A DNA stretch of 64,000 nucleotides, from positions 8,501,001 through 8,565,000 of the forward strand of contig OU612066.1 in assembly GCA_914767715.1 (NCBI GenBank). The letters run 5' to 3'. A model generated the notes under the pieces. The model did no database searches. It saw only the letters and a program-made list of their open reading frames with translations, and had not been told where the DNA came from. The position numbers and the translations under genes are program-made. The number at the start of each line of letters is the position of its first letter. Positions within the stretch are counted from its first letter, which is position 1. The stretch comes from Membranipora membranacea (taxonomy: Eukaryota > Bryozoa > Gymnolaemata > Cheilostomatida > Membraniporidae). Positions 40,601-51,691 of this stretch are shown in pieces.

Positions 40601-41560
40601 GAAAAATCCAAAATATAAGCTGCCGTTGTGCACCACACCACAGGGCTCTCAGCAGCCCCCAAATGATACAATAAAGATTTGTATGATTTAAATATATATA
40701 TTTATGTGACCTTCTTGTAGGAATCTGCACAGGGCTACACTTGCTTGGTTTGATGACTTTTGTGATCACATGGAACATTGTCAGAAAACAAGAAAAAAGA
40801 GAACTGCTTCAGCAAAGACGTGATATTAACAAGGTTGGTATCAAATATAAGTTATCAGTTATGTAGGGTTAACATAACTAATAATGTATTAAGAATTCAT
40901 GGTTGACATTCAATTACATCATGGAAAAATGTTTCAATAATGAACGCTACATCAGTGTCACATTTGTGAAACAGGAGCTGATCTAGCTGTTGCAACACAC
41001 TGACAGCTGTGTTAGAGAACATTAAAGTGACAGTCCTATTAAAAAAGTGGATATATTACCCCAGTAAATCAAATATTGTGAGTTCATAGGGCAAATACAA
41101 ATTTAGAAAAAATGAAAATTGTGGAAAATAGCAATTAGTTCTTTTCCAATTATTTTAGCAAGGATCATAGTGGATCATAGTGGACAGGGGGAGGCAATAA
41201 ATCACTATGATCCACTATGATCCCAATTTTCAGACTTTGCAGCAGTTTTACTGCAATAAGGTTCACAGGCTGTTTTATTTCAGATGCCCTAACAACTTTT
41301 CAGCCTGAGATCTTTAAAACCATACTAAACATGGCCTAGTAGGACTGTCACTTTAACTCTCATCGCACACATTTATACTGTCAGAAGGGATTTGTCGGAT
41401 ATTTTCAGGTTCTTCGCCCATCTAATGACCCATATACTTTATATTTCTCTAGCCTGTTGAAGCAAAAGCGAGATTCTATATGAACGAGGAAGGTGAATGT
41501 AGCTTACAATCATTGACGGGTACAGAGATTACGACTGTAGGCCCTCCGACACCTACTTAG
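31639..41560 (+). CDS. SLCO: Organic anion transporter (OATP/SLCO family)
   Basis: Twelve-helix plasma-membrane carrier for large organic anions such as steroid conjugates and eicosanoids. Eleven exons: 31639-32359, 32749-33171, 34273-34437, 35488-35568, 35855-35972, 37926-38097, 38823-39046, 39371-39435, 40084-40212, 40721-40833 and 41453-41560. All are GT-AG with agreeing phases, 772 residues. The family signature DSQWVGAWWVGFL (residues 282-294) is present with Gln for the usual Arg. FPKYL-type segments (TFVPKYLETQFGL) follow. The large extracellular loop holds the Kazal-like Cys domain (CVCQSSVYSPVCG, then ITYFSACHAGC, then DCDCV). SFSLGIQMVILRTL and PAPIIFGNIIDTTC are diagnostic late motifs. 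The N-terminal ~50 residues are hydrophilic. Start is ATG 31639; a GTG directly before it is not a eukaryotic start. Which SLCO subfamily is unclear. Confidence 0.95.
32374..32423. repeat. GC-rich repeat, copy 1 (inverted partner 36060-36112)
   Basis: OATP intron 1. CTAGTCTGAGCCCCCC, AGACTTTTGCCCCTCG and GGCCCCC occur here and, in reverse complement, at 36060-36112 in intron 5. The pair forms an inverted repeat spanning exons 2-5. Confidence 0.75.
35953..36005. repeat. 27-bp tandem duplication copying a splice donor
   Basis: ACAGTCCCTTATCACAAAAG plus GTAAGT is present twice, 27 bp apart. The first copy is the end of OATP exon 5 with its donor at 35973; the second creates an equally good donor at 36000. 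Use of the second would add 27 nt and bring in the TAA of GTAAGT as an in-frame stop. Confidence 0.9.
36060..36112. repeat. GC-rich repeat, copy 2 (inverted partner 32374-32423)
   Basis: OATP intron 5, antisense to copy 1. GGGGCAAAAGTCT and GGGGGGCTCAGACTAG are shared; the CG-rich end is extended here. Confidence 0.75.
36541..36659. mobile_element. Palindromic MITE, copy 1
   Basis: OATP intron 5. Inverted ends of ~24 bp (36541-36564 and 36636-36659) begin TA-GATCAAG and continue GATCCAATTTGC. TA on both sides could be the target duplication, as in Tc1/mariner-type MITEs. The interior holds ATTCCCATTCTACTGGTGAG, which recurs in reverse complement at 61832-61909. Confidence 0.75.
38461..38606 (-). 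mobile_element. tRNA-derived SINE
   Basis: OATP intron 6, antisense to the gene. Read on the minus strand, GAGATGGCACAATTGGTTTG is an A box and GTGGGTTTGAGTCCCACT a good B box with its flanking stem, i.e. a tRNA T-arm. The usual A-to-B distance is stretched by an insertion, and the body continues into a non-tRNA tail. Not a functional tRNA. Confidence 0.65.
41026..41352. mobile_element. TTAA-flanked MITE (piggyBac-like)
   Basis: OATP intron 10. TTAA (41022-41025 and 41353-41356) flanks inverted ends AGTGACAGTCCTA and TAGGACTGTCACT. The TTAA target and 13-19 bp inverted ends are the hallmark of piggyBac-type elements. No ORF. In its middle is a perfect 21-bp inverted repeat (41162-41182 with 41203-41223, 20-nt loop), each arm made of repeated GGATCATAGT words. 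Confidence 0.8.
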
Positions 41561-44459
41561 CTGCTGACTTGTAAAAGTACTCGGTTGTCATTCCTCATGA
41601 AGGCTCCACTCCATGCATGATGCAATGAAAAACTTACTTGAGGACGGCTTTACCTAGCCTCTGAGCTTTTGTTTTAGTAAGGATGGTAAGACGGATGTCC
41701 CTAAGTAACCATGCAACCTCCTTATACTCACCTAGCCTTTACCCGCATAGGAAAGAGCACTCTTAATAATATCACAATGAGTTTTGAGATCTTGATACAT
41801 TGATTTACAATTGTCTCAACTAATTTATTCACATATTGCCCACCAAACTTCCCAGATATATTTTCTTACAAACACTTTGTCCTAATGTTGTCTTCCCACA
41901 GTTGCAATGCTTTTGAATTGCAAATAGCAAAATATATCTCTCTCGAAAAATCTTGGAGAGAGTTTCTAAAAATGTGCTGAAATGTCAGATTTTGTGAATA
42001 GTCAACTCCGGATTCCGGGTTCCAATGTATTGTTTCATTGTTTTTTTCTTGGCACTGTTATATTTTTTGTATGATTTGCTGTGCATAATATGAATAACTG
42101 AATATTCCTAGTTATATTTATCGTCCTTTTTGAATATTTATTGTTGCAAAGCCTTGTTAGTTGTTATTAATATTTCAGATATTATAGTAGATGTCACATA
42201 GAACATTTGATGATGTTCGCATATATTGAATTAATGTGCTGCTATATGGCCTGGCCGGGGTGAAGTAATGTTATGTAAATTTACCAAACCGTCACAGTAT
42301 TATTGTATTTTTTTGTTTCTGATATATACTCTCTTCTTTTAAGAATTTAATTTTTGAGCCTTTGTATTTCCAGCTGGTCTGAAAATTCTTATTCTTTGAA
42401 ATTATATACTATTGAATACTGAGGACTTAAATAGAGAGCTTTTGACGTTATAGATCCATAATAATATATAAATGTGGCAGCCAACATGTGCCATAAATCC
42501 AGTGTATGGTATGGTGATCTCATAACCGTTTTGCGTACGTGTTTTAAGGAATGAAAGTGAGGCTCTCAAATTGCTGATCACACGCCAAAATGTTTTCACA
42601 GCAACAATATGATTGACAAGCTATAAGAAGCACTATAATGTAATAAAACAAGATGATCTTTCTTCGTCACAAGATGCGCCCTAGACGGATTAAGTCAGCC
42701 TGTTAATCACTATGCTGACACTGCCATCAAAACTTTTTCTTCCACACAATCCAGGCTCAGAATCCTAATTAGTTATGGAATGGCCAGCCCTGACTGTGAT
42801 AAGATTTGTCATACTGGAAGCACTCTTTCTTCCCACGAAATAATGATGCAACTAATGCAAAATATGTTTTAACAGTCTTGCCTTGCATCTTTGGTTAATT
42901 TGAAAGGTCACTTGTTTTTGCATGAATACAAACTGTCAGAACTTTAAATGTAATAGATAATGAACTTTATTTCTGCCAATTGAGTTGAGCTTGTACATGA
43001 CATTCAATTCAAGACCATGCATGAATAATCCAGTATGTGAATAAATTGAGTGTATATGTATTTGTTTAATATGTTATTATATTCTGTTGAATTTTTCAAA
43101 TTCAAAAATGAAATGTCATTCCTGGTATTCATTCTCAAATAATGGGAGTACAATTTCAGTTGCAGAGATTTTAGTGTTCTTCTATTTTCTTCTCAAACAT
43201 TTTGAGAAAGATAATATGGTACCAGCCAGGTGTAGCATTAGAGACGATTGATAGACTTTTATCGGCAGTCTATCATTTCAATAGTGGAATGATAGTGCAT
43301 GTGCTTTATAGAAAAGAGACCAAAATAAGAAGTGACCCCAGCTTTCTTTAGTCTAATAATCACATGGATGGTTATGATGAGCATCAGCCTAAGTTCTGGG
43401 GTGTATGCAGCTGGAGGCGATCTACTAATACACTTTCTAAATCAACAGCTATCATCGATCGAACTATTGAAGAGTTGTCAACCTTCTAGATGAGGGAACA
43501 CAACTACAAAATATCTTGGAGAAAAGTGGTGGACTCCTTGCTATGACGCACTGCTATGTCAAAATTGAAAGAGTTAAGAGAGAATTTTGGTGAATCAAAA
43601 TTATGGTGGTTTTGGACCAGAGCAATTAAACTTGCGACCAAAAGACTTGTGTTTTCACTTCGCATTATTGTAGCAGAGCATTGAAGCTATTTATTTTAAA
43701 AACATAAGTAAGAATAAAATGATCTTTCAGAAGCCATATTTTGATGACAGACAGTAGGTTGTCGATGAGGCGAGATGACACATAGAGGATATATTTTCAG
43801 AGGATATTATTATTGGATTAGGAGTATTATTGGTTAGCTTCATTTTGGCAACCAATATCATATTAGAATGGAAAATCAGAAAAATCAGGAAAATCAGATA
43901 TGAGATGAGGACAAAAGGGGAAAACCATGCAGATAAGGGGAGAAGGAAAAATTAATCATTTATAAGTTAAAGGATTCCTTTACAGTATAATTAAGATAAG
44001 AAACTACCAAATCTTATTACCGGACCCAAAAGAGAATGAATCTTGGCAGATTTCTTCGTTGTTATTTATATCGTTATATCAATTTTATTCGCTAATCAAG
44101 TCACATGCACATATGACACCATGCAGAACAAAAATAAATTATAAACATGGTTGTGAGATAGTGTTTTGATACCTTTTTTTACAGCTGGTCAGAATACACT
44201 TACTTTTGCAACTCAGACTATTTGGAATTAAAGATTTGCACATGCACATAAATGTATACAATGGTATAGATAATAAAAACACTATTGCATATGTATATCA
44301 ACACAGACTTCGAAATCTGACGCAGCAACAGCTCAACATATTTTGTGATCACTATAATCATAACCATAACCAAAAGAATTAATATTTCAGTGGCTTCAAT
44401 CAAGTAACCAATGATTGCCGACCAAGTCAAAACTGTGATGCGGTCACAGGGGACCATTA
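41561..44459. other. Spacer between convergent OATP and receptor genes
   Basis: 2.9 kb, AT-rich, no coding exon seen. It should hold the OATP 3' untranslated region and that of the receptor. A small hairpin (GATAGACT/AGTCTATC near 43250-43275) and short AATCAG repeats near 43870-43900 are the only structures noticed. Confidence 0.5.
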
Positions 44460-46268
44460 TTAAAAACGGTCAACCAACACTGGGACTGTTGCAATAGTGT
44501 CACAGCCCCCACCATCCTGTGTGAACACTGTTGGCAGTGGATTGGCTTGTCGAGATTGCTGAGTATCTAGATGTGAGTTACTGGGGCTGGGGGCCGATGG
44601 TGGTGTACCATATGCAATATTGTTGTTCACAGACATCATGCTATGTTCAGTGCTCCTCATCATATTATGTGGGGGGACAATTTCTTCCACAATCCTTTCC
44701 TCTCCACTCACCAGTGCTGGACTAATATCAGAAGTGTATGCCAAGTTATCTGCCCCTGATAGGGAGGAGCTGGACTGTGGATTGTCTGTCCCTGATAGGA
44801 AGGAGCTGGGCTGGGGGTTGTCTGTCCCTGTGAGAGAGGTGCTCAGCTGTGGGTCGTCTGTTGAGAGAAACGAGGTCAGCTGTGGATTGTCCACCCCTGC
44901 AAGGGAGGTGCTCGGCTGAGAGTTATCTGATGTTATGCGGGAAGGTTCTGTTGAACTCTCAGTTACACAGGCCTCACTAGATGGATTTTGTGTCTTTACA
45001 GCTATCTGGCTGATATCACCATCCTCGTGTTTAGGTGAAGGTGAGTTTGATTCAGGTCTGTTGACATTCTCAGCATTCGATGCTGGTTGCTGAGAGCTTG
45101 ACTGTTGAGGATTGTTATTCTCGTCGGACAGTTCGGTGTTACCGCCTACCCCTGTGTTATCTTCAGTATGATAATTGATTGTTTGATCGGGAATCGTTAT
45201 AGTTGATATAGTAATGTTAGGAAGTTCTATTTGACGCGGACGTTGTTGTTGCCCGGCTAATATAACTTCAGAATATGGCGGTGGTGCGTGTCCGGCAGCA
45301 GCTGATTCAGCATCTGCTGTCTCTTCTTTTCTACCACAAAGCTTAACACATGAATCAAAAGGTGAACGAAGCCAGGTGTTCAGGCTGTTATGAGAAAGTG
45401 TAACAGTCAGTGGAGTTAAAATGAATGAAATGTGTAGAATAATAGGGGTGTAAAAATCGGCTGCGGGATATAGAAGAAAAAGTGATTTCCAAAGCAAGTA
45501 TAATGTGGTGAACATAAAAAATGCCAAACAGTGAGCATTCATAGCATCATGCTCATCTGGAGGTAGAACAACCACTGACATTATTCGAGGTGACACCTCA
45601 TATTGCAAATGTCTCCATTGCTTGAGAGCTATAAAACAGACTATGTAACAAGTCATTGTAACTAAAACAACAGGTAAAACAAATCCAGGTAAATACACTG
45701 AAAATTCCAAATCACTCATACAAAACACCTCACTAGGCAGGGAGTAGTCACCATTCTGTACGAGGACGTGTACAAACATAACTAATGCTGGTGCTATCCA
45801 ACTAGCCACCAACGTCACATACAGGGTTGTGTTATGAGTTCGGTGATTAATGTTCGGCCATAACACTCTAACCATCCAGCAAACGGCAAGACAACTATTC
45901 ATGATGAATATAGTGGCGTGCAAGGAGCCGTAATTCCATATGAGAAGGTGACAAAACAGTCCTCCATAAACATAATCTACACCAAGAAATTCCGCCATCA
46001 TACTTGGCAAGTAGAGCGAACAGAATATGATTGAAATTGTTAGGAGTTGCGATTCACAAGCCCAGATGGCTCTCAGTCTCCGTTCTGCGTAGAACCTCTT
46101 AGTATTTTTCATAAATAACATAACGCTTGTTGACAATCCAATGGCGATGAGCAGAGCATTCACAACTACATGGGTGCTGAGAAAGAACTGATCATGAAGT
46201 TCTTGGCGCCAGAGAGGCAGTGAGGTTGTGTTGCTGGTAGTTTCTTCCATATCTGTTATGTTATCCAT
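44460..46268 (-). CDS. Intronless orphan seven-helix receptor with long repetitive tail
   Basis: 602 residues in one exon; start Met at 46268 is first in frame. Residues 3-15 carry N-glycosylation sequons (NIT, NTT). Hydrophobic helices at ~32-54, 73-95, 102-134, 148-170, 190-214, 243-267 and 271-291, the spacing of a G-protein-coupled receptor. C106 before helix 3 and C183 in loop 2 could form the conserved disulfide. There is no DRY at the end of helix 3 (CWMVRVLWP instead) and no NPxxY in helix 7 (LSHNSLNTW), so it is not a standard class A receptor. The ~290-residue cytoplasmic tail has a WW-ligand motif APPPYSEV (~329-335) and five 11-12-residue Asp-Asn-Pro-Gln/Ser repeats (449-508). Closest named family not recognised. 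Confidence 0.8.
   Translation of the reverse strand: MDNITDMEETTSNTTSLPLWRQELHDQFFLSTHVVVNALLIAIGLSTSVMLFMKNTKRFYAERRLRAIWACESQLLTISIIFCSLYLPSMMAEFLGVDYVYGGLFCHLLIWNYGSLHATIFIMNSCLAVCWMVRVLWPNINHRTHNTTLYVTLVASWIAPALVMFVHVLVQNGDYSLPSEVFCMSDLEFSVYLPGFVLPVVLVTMTCYIVCFIALKQWRHLQYEVSPRIMSVVVLPPDEHDAMNAHCLAFFMFTTLYLLWKSLFLLYPAADFYTPIILHISFILTPLTVTLSHNSLNTWLRSPFDSCVKLCGRKEETADAESAAAGHAPPPYSEVILAGQQQRPRQIELPNITISTITIPDQTINYHTEDNTGVGGNTELSDENNNPQQSSSQQPASNAENVNRPESNSPSPKHEDGDISQIAVKTQNPSSEACVTESSTEPSRITSDNSQPSTSLAGVDNPQLTSFLSTDDPQLSTSLTGTDNPQPSSFLSGTDNPQSSSSLSGADNLAYTSDISPALVSGEERIVEEIVPPHNMMRSTEHSMMSVNNNIAYGTPPSAPSPSNSHLDTQQSRQANPLPTVFTQDGGGCDTIATVPVLVDRF
44745..44924 (-). repeat. Coding minisatellite in receptor tail
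   Basis: Five units of 33-36 bp encoding D-N/D-P/S-Q-x-S/T-S-x-L-x-x-x. Units differ by several substitutions each, so the array is old enough to have diverged while the frame was kept. Confidence 0.85.
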
Positions 46269-48363
46269 GATGAGTTCTGTTTGAGTTGAATGTCAGCCTG
46301 TAAACTTCTTAGCTAAGCAGGATCTGGTGCTTATCGCCGAGAAAGTCAATGGAATAAGTCGGATGAAGGGGAATGATATAAGTGTTTGTGTTGTCTTTGC
46401 ACAAGCTCTCCAGGGAATGAGGATCAAACAACAAACCAAGTAAATAACTCCCTTGGTAATACTGTAATACTCTCTGCTCTTTGAATCTAGCGTTTACATT
46501 TGCTTGCGATTTAGCTCCCTTGACAGTTCACACAATGTAAGTCAACAAACCTATCCATCTTATGAAGAAAATATCGGATTACAACAATCTAACCATAGAA
46601 CCAGTGTGGGTGTATACCTCTCCTACCAGTGTGGAATGGGTTATCTAATTTGGAGGTCAAACCATGCTCAATATCTACCCGCTTTCAAATCATCCATAGG
46701 GACTCTATTGCATGATAATTCCCCAGTGAGATAAGACAATGGGAACTATAGTAAGCCTTTTATGACACAATATCGCAGAAACCTCCATTTCAAGAATCCC
46801 GGTCAAAGGAGCCAACTAAGAATATCAGACTTCAGATTCCTGACAAGTCAAAACTATTGAATTTGTGTCGATGACGGTTCAGGGTTAGTGGTTCAGCATA
46901 TCTTTCTGAGTAGATTCATTTTAAAATATATGTCGTACCAAATGAGACGACTGTCTTCGCCGTCAGTAGTTATAATTTCATAAACTAAACACAAAACACA
47001 GCAAGTCCATCTGAACACATGGGAAGCAAGTCATATACCCACTGTCGCATTATAACTGAAGCGTTTTTTGCGGGTCACAACGGGTTTTTATCAATGATTA
47101 AAAGGATATAAGTGGTTTGAAGGTGCCTTCTATGCCTGTTTACTAAGAGAAAGAAGAGTAATTTTCTTCAAATGAATAGACATTTAGTCATATGCATTGA
47201 TTATTATTGATAATAGTTTCATAGTATTTCATAAAACAGCAGAAAACTTTGGTTATAACATATCGAGGACAAGCAACTGAGAGCTAAGATCTACCATAGA
47301 ACGCAACATTGTTGTGGTGTTTTCGCGTGGATCCAGAATTGAAGCATGACAATCATGAACCTTCCCTCTGATCCATTCCACTCTGCCTTGATACAGGAAG
47401 AGGGAAATTGTAATCAGAGGAGAGCCTCACAATATGTCAGCAATAACATTTTAAGCGGTGACAATGAAATAGAAGACAATAGTTTATCTTAAATTTGTTC
47501 CCTAAACCTTTAGACAAAAACGACAAGAACTTGTACTGTTGAGAGTTTGAAAAAAAAAGAGTTGTAGTAGGCTACTAAGATTAACAAAGAAACAAATATT
47601 GAGGACACAGACAGACAAGACAATTTGATTAAATTTAAAAGTTTGGTGTGACTCAAATTGAAGTTGCATCCTTAGGTCAGAACTGAGATCGGAATTACTC
47701 TAGACTTTCTCTCAGAAAATTCATGCATAAAGTTGAATACAGAATATCCATTCATACAACATGATAATTCATGAATGAGAGGGCAACTCTTAAATGATGT
47801 AATATAGTAATTATTGTGGTCGCAGATCATAATGCAAGTTAACCGGCTCTCCTCAAAGCCTTTGCGAAACTGTTTACCTAATAATATGACTACTACAATC
47901 AAATTATAGAGCTGCGCAGTTACAAAAATCTGAAACACGTTTGGAACGAGTCCATCAGGTTGGTTAAACTGTCAAGGACATACACATTTTAGTGATAAAA
48001 AATGGCATACAAGTAGATTATTTTTGGCCAGACACAGTCATTGGATCCAGACGCACCATCTATGATATCAGTGCCAGTTGAATAGTCACTTATGTTATTT
48101 ATATCCTATTGAGATGCCATTTTGTATCAGTAATAATGCCTGTGTGTCTCGACTATAAGATGAGTTTCACCCTGAGCTAACCAGAACTTGATTGTTGATA
48201 GTGACAGCACTACACATGAGAGGCAAGTTATTTCTCCTCTCATCTATTGGTCAGATTCTATGGTGAGGTAAAGATCTCAGCATTCCTTATTCAGCAACCA
48301 TTGCCAATGGTCAACATTAATCGTGATCCTATGCGCTGTTACCTAGGGCTTAGATAAAATAGA
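46269..48363. other. Spacer between receptor start and CDV3 end
   Basis: 2.1 kb with no exon, repeat or convincing regulatory cluster that I can support. Presumably receptor promoter and CDV3 3' untranslated sequence. Confidence 0.5.
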
Positions 48364-51300
48364 TTAACGTCGCTCCAACGCACTATACATGTTTGATGTT
48401 TCTAGTCGATGCGAGTCACTCCTACCTTGGGTCGGTATAGAACTGCCTCCTCCCCTCACTCTCTCAAATCTGCTGTAGTCTCTGTAAAATTGAGGGAAGG
48501 CAAAGTTGTGATAACAGAAGCTGTACAATTTAGTGTCAAGTGAATTGCAACATCAGTCCCAGTCTTTGGTTTATTTTTTTTTAAAAGTAGAGAATGCAAG
48601 GGGGCATCAACAGATCATACCAAAGATGTACCCAAATTTGAAAAAAAAATCAGCACCAGGAGATAATCAAGTATTCAAGCCGCTCCGTAAAACATCATCC
48701 TTGGTCATGTCTTCAATAGGGGATAACACAACAAGATTGTATTATCAGAGTACAGGTACCCATTAGTACTCAAAGGCCCCGTAAGCAAGTTTGCTCATCC
48801 TATTCCTAAACAATCTAACATTGTACCTGTATCTGAGTATGATGGAGAGTGGTGGTACTGTCACTACTTACATATCAGTTGGAGGTGGAGCAGCACCTAG
48901 TGTAGGAAAATCTTCTTGGCTATTAACATTGGGAGCTGTCTTCTTACGCATTGGTCTTCTCACCATACTGACTGGTTCTAGATCAGGGGCCCCTCCTCGT
49001 CTTGAAGGTGGAACATATTTACCTCCGGTAACATTTGGCAATTCGGCTATGACTGGGGTGACTGTAAAAGACAATGAAGCAAGGGTTCAGTGAGTCCAGA
49101 AAATATAGAGTAATATTCAGGCACCAACATCCAGATATCAGATACGTGTGCAATATGAACGAGAACTACCACCTATAGACTGTTCAGTTGTTTGCTGCGT
49201 ACATACCAGGTTGTGGTCTGGGAGGAGGAGCGTCTTCTTGAAGATTAGGGTTGACATTGGTTTTCCAGACTGCACCAGCTGGCTTCTCGATTATTTGTCC
49301 ATCTTCATCATATACTGGCTCTGGCCTAGCGGCATTTTCAGCGGCCTCTTCTGCAGCTGCCCTGGAAAGCAGAAAGAATGTTGTATAAAAAACAGTATTA
49401 TTTGGGTGTTTTAAACATGGCTGGAATATATCTCACAGTTCCATTATTATTGCAACTTGAATCAGGTTTCGCTGTCGGTTCCTGTGTCAAATGCTATGCT
49501 GACCCCAGCAAACATTCCTCATTTTGTATTGGTCATGTGGGACCTAGTCTCACAATACCTGAACCAAGTACCCTTCAGCCCAGAGTAAATGAAATTGGGA
49601 TAAATACGATAAATTATGATAAGAAGGGTTAAGGTAAAGTAAACTGAACATAACAGCTGACTGTCACTGTAAGAAAATAGAAGTGTCAGTAAATTCCACA
49701 TACTTGACAGTGTTTGTTGTAGCAATTCTTAATCCTGAGTAATCTACCTCATCATGGACTTCATTCCATTCATCATCCTAAAAGAACAATGTAATCCCAG
49801 GTCAGCATTCAATTATTCAGAGCAACCAGTCACAAGATTCATTTTTCTAGGTTACTACTCTACATCAATATAAAAATATATATAAATGCTAATAACAAGA
49901 TTTGTTTATTGATGATTCTGCCAGATAGGTCATTGGTAATGACACTTGCATGTTATATTATTACCACATTTATCTGGGCTCACTTACAGTATACAGTATT
50001 AGGCCTACATTAACATGCAATGCTTTGTGAAAATGGCACCCATTCCGGGAAGGACATTCTGAAAACAATATCATCGTCTCCATGGCCAATCATCAATGGC
50101 CAATAGAGTTTTCGTTCTGGGGATTATCTGTTCTTAGTCATTTTTATTCACAATGGGGTAAAGAACCTGAGCCGACATTGGCGCTCATCGATGTCATGTT
50201 GTCAGAAATCAGTAAGCAACCTGATAACCCTGAAATTCCAAGGTCCCGGTATTGACATATATTCACACCCTTCGCTGACGACACTGTCATATACTCTACA
50301 ACCGACAAGGCAGACGAACTTCAGAAAGACCTCGCTGCGCTTGAGAAATGGGAGAAAGAATGGGATATGAAGTTCAATCCCACCAAATGCGAGCACATAA
50401 AGTTCAGCCGCAAACGAAAGAAGACCATCGACAACACCTATGTTCTCCACGGCATAATTATCCCCCAGGTAAATTCCACCAAGTACCTTAGAGTAAAACT
50501 GGAAAAGGATCTACGGTGGAACAAAAACACCAACTTCATATCAGCAAAGGCAGCCAGCAGACTAGGATTCGTCTCGAGGACAATCCCATTCACTCTTCCT
50601 CATCTACGAGAAAAAGCCTATAAACCGCTGGTCCGTCCTGTACTTGTATATGCCAGCACTGTGTGGGATCCGACCTTGACCACCACCCAGAGCAACGCGC
50701 TAGAGGCTATCCAGAGAAAGGCAGCTAGGTTAGTAAACAACATCAGTAGGACTGACAGGACCACAAGCACAACGGAGCTACTATGCAAGATGAACTGGGA
50801 GAAGCTATCATCCAGGAGGGAGTCAAGAAGTCTTGGTCTATTCAGAGCAATGCACTTTAATGAGATTGCCACCACTATCACTGATTACATCTCCCCTCTC
50901 TCAGCTACATCTGGTTTTAGCAGGAGGCATGAAATGCAATATCACATCCCTCACTGTAACTCATTACACCACCAGAACAACTTCTTCATCAAAACAGCGA
51001 AGGCCTGGAACCAGCTACCTGTGAGCAGTAATCTCCTCGTGGCACCACCTGTGGCAGGCTAGACTGGCATGACAGAGAATACCCGATGATCCCATGATAC
51101 CGACGCGGAACGAAATATGGAGTAGACGATTATGCCATATCTCTAGGACCTTCAGAAGAAGTTGGAGATTACACTACAAGTAGCAAGTAAGTAGCAAAAT
51201 CCCTTTGATTAACAATGACAGCTACCTTCCTGCCATTATTAGGCCTAACTGAGTGTCTGTGGACGTGGTGAGGAAGTTATGAATTCGTCTTCCCATTGGC

Positions 51301-51691
51301 ATTTGTCTGCCTCCTAAACCCTCTCTCTCGCTCTCTCTATATGTATACCCCTTAACATGACCCACATCAACATGAGTCACAAATTAAACAGCTACAATGG
51401 GAATGAATAATTTAATATTTCGATAATACAAACATCATGTTTAGAAACTCCATCACCACCATCCTTATCACGTTTTTTCTTCGTCTTCTTTTTCTCTGTA
51501 GGGGCTTCAGCTATCCTTACATCTGCAAGTTGGTCTGCAGTCTGGTCAACATTGTCATTGAGTTCATTGGGAGGTGTTGGTGTCGAGGCTGGTAGTAGAT
51601 CAGCTGCAACAATTTTAGTTTTGGTCTTTTTTCCTTTCTTTTTGTTAGACTTGTCCTTTTTGGCAAAGAAATCATCTAATGAGTCATCCAT
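48364..51691 (-). CDS. CDV3: CDV3 homologue
   Basis: CDV3 is a small, disordered, conserved protein of unclear function, linked to proliferation and cytosolic RNA/translation granules. Exons right to left: 51434-51691, 49704-49777, 49207-49361, 48872-49061 and 48364-48481; phases agree and give 264 residues (human 258). The start MDDSLDDFFAKKDKSNKKKG matches the family N-terminus; a Met two codons upstream is an alternative. DDEWNEVHDEVDYSGLRIA is the CDV3 core, GAVWKTN and GGKYVPPSRR follow, then EDFPTLG (family FPSL). Exon 4 ends GATAT|GTAAGT: unspliced it reads a TAA stop, spliced it reaches the last exon ending NMYSALERR, which fits the vertebrate long C-terminus. Both long and short forms are thus possible, as in mammals. 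Confidence 0.9.
50236..51190 (+). mobile_element. LINE 3' fragment in CDV3 intron 1
   Basis: A second, different non-LTR element, antisense to CDV3. It starts just before reverse-transcriptase motif C and keeps the 3' end of ORF2 plus ~130 bp of trailing sequence ending in AGTAGCAAGTAAGTAGCA repeats. Confidence 0.8.
50253..51062 (+). pseudogene. Truncated reverse transcriptase of LINE fragment
   Basis: In frame from HIFTPFADDTVIY (FADD catalytic pair at 50271-50282) through KWEKEWDMKFNPTKCEHIKF, STKYLRVKLEKDLRWN, RPVLVYASTVWDP and WNQLPVSSN to a stop. Motifs A and B are missing, so it cannot encode an active polymerase. Protein similarity to the NOL12-intron LINE is low, so it is another family of the same broad L2/CR1/jockey type. 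Confidence 0.8.

Noticed and set aside
46504-46734. 76-codon plus-strand frame next to the receptor
   Set aside because: No domain, not conserved-looking, and no splice or poly(A) context.
48868-49074. CDV3 fragment as a stand-alone 68-residue protein
   Set aside because: Its beginning is intron read-through; acceptor and phase place it as exon 4 of CDV3.
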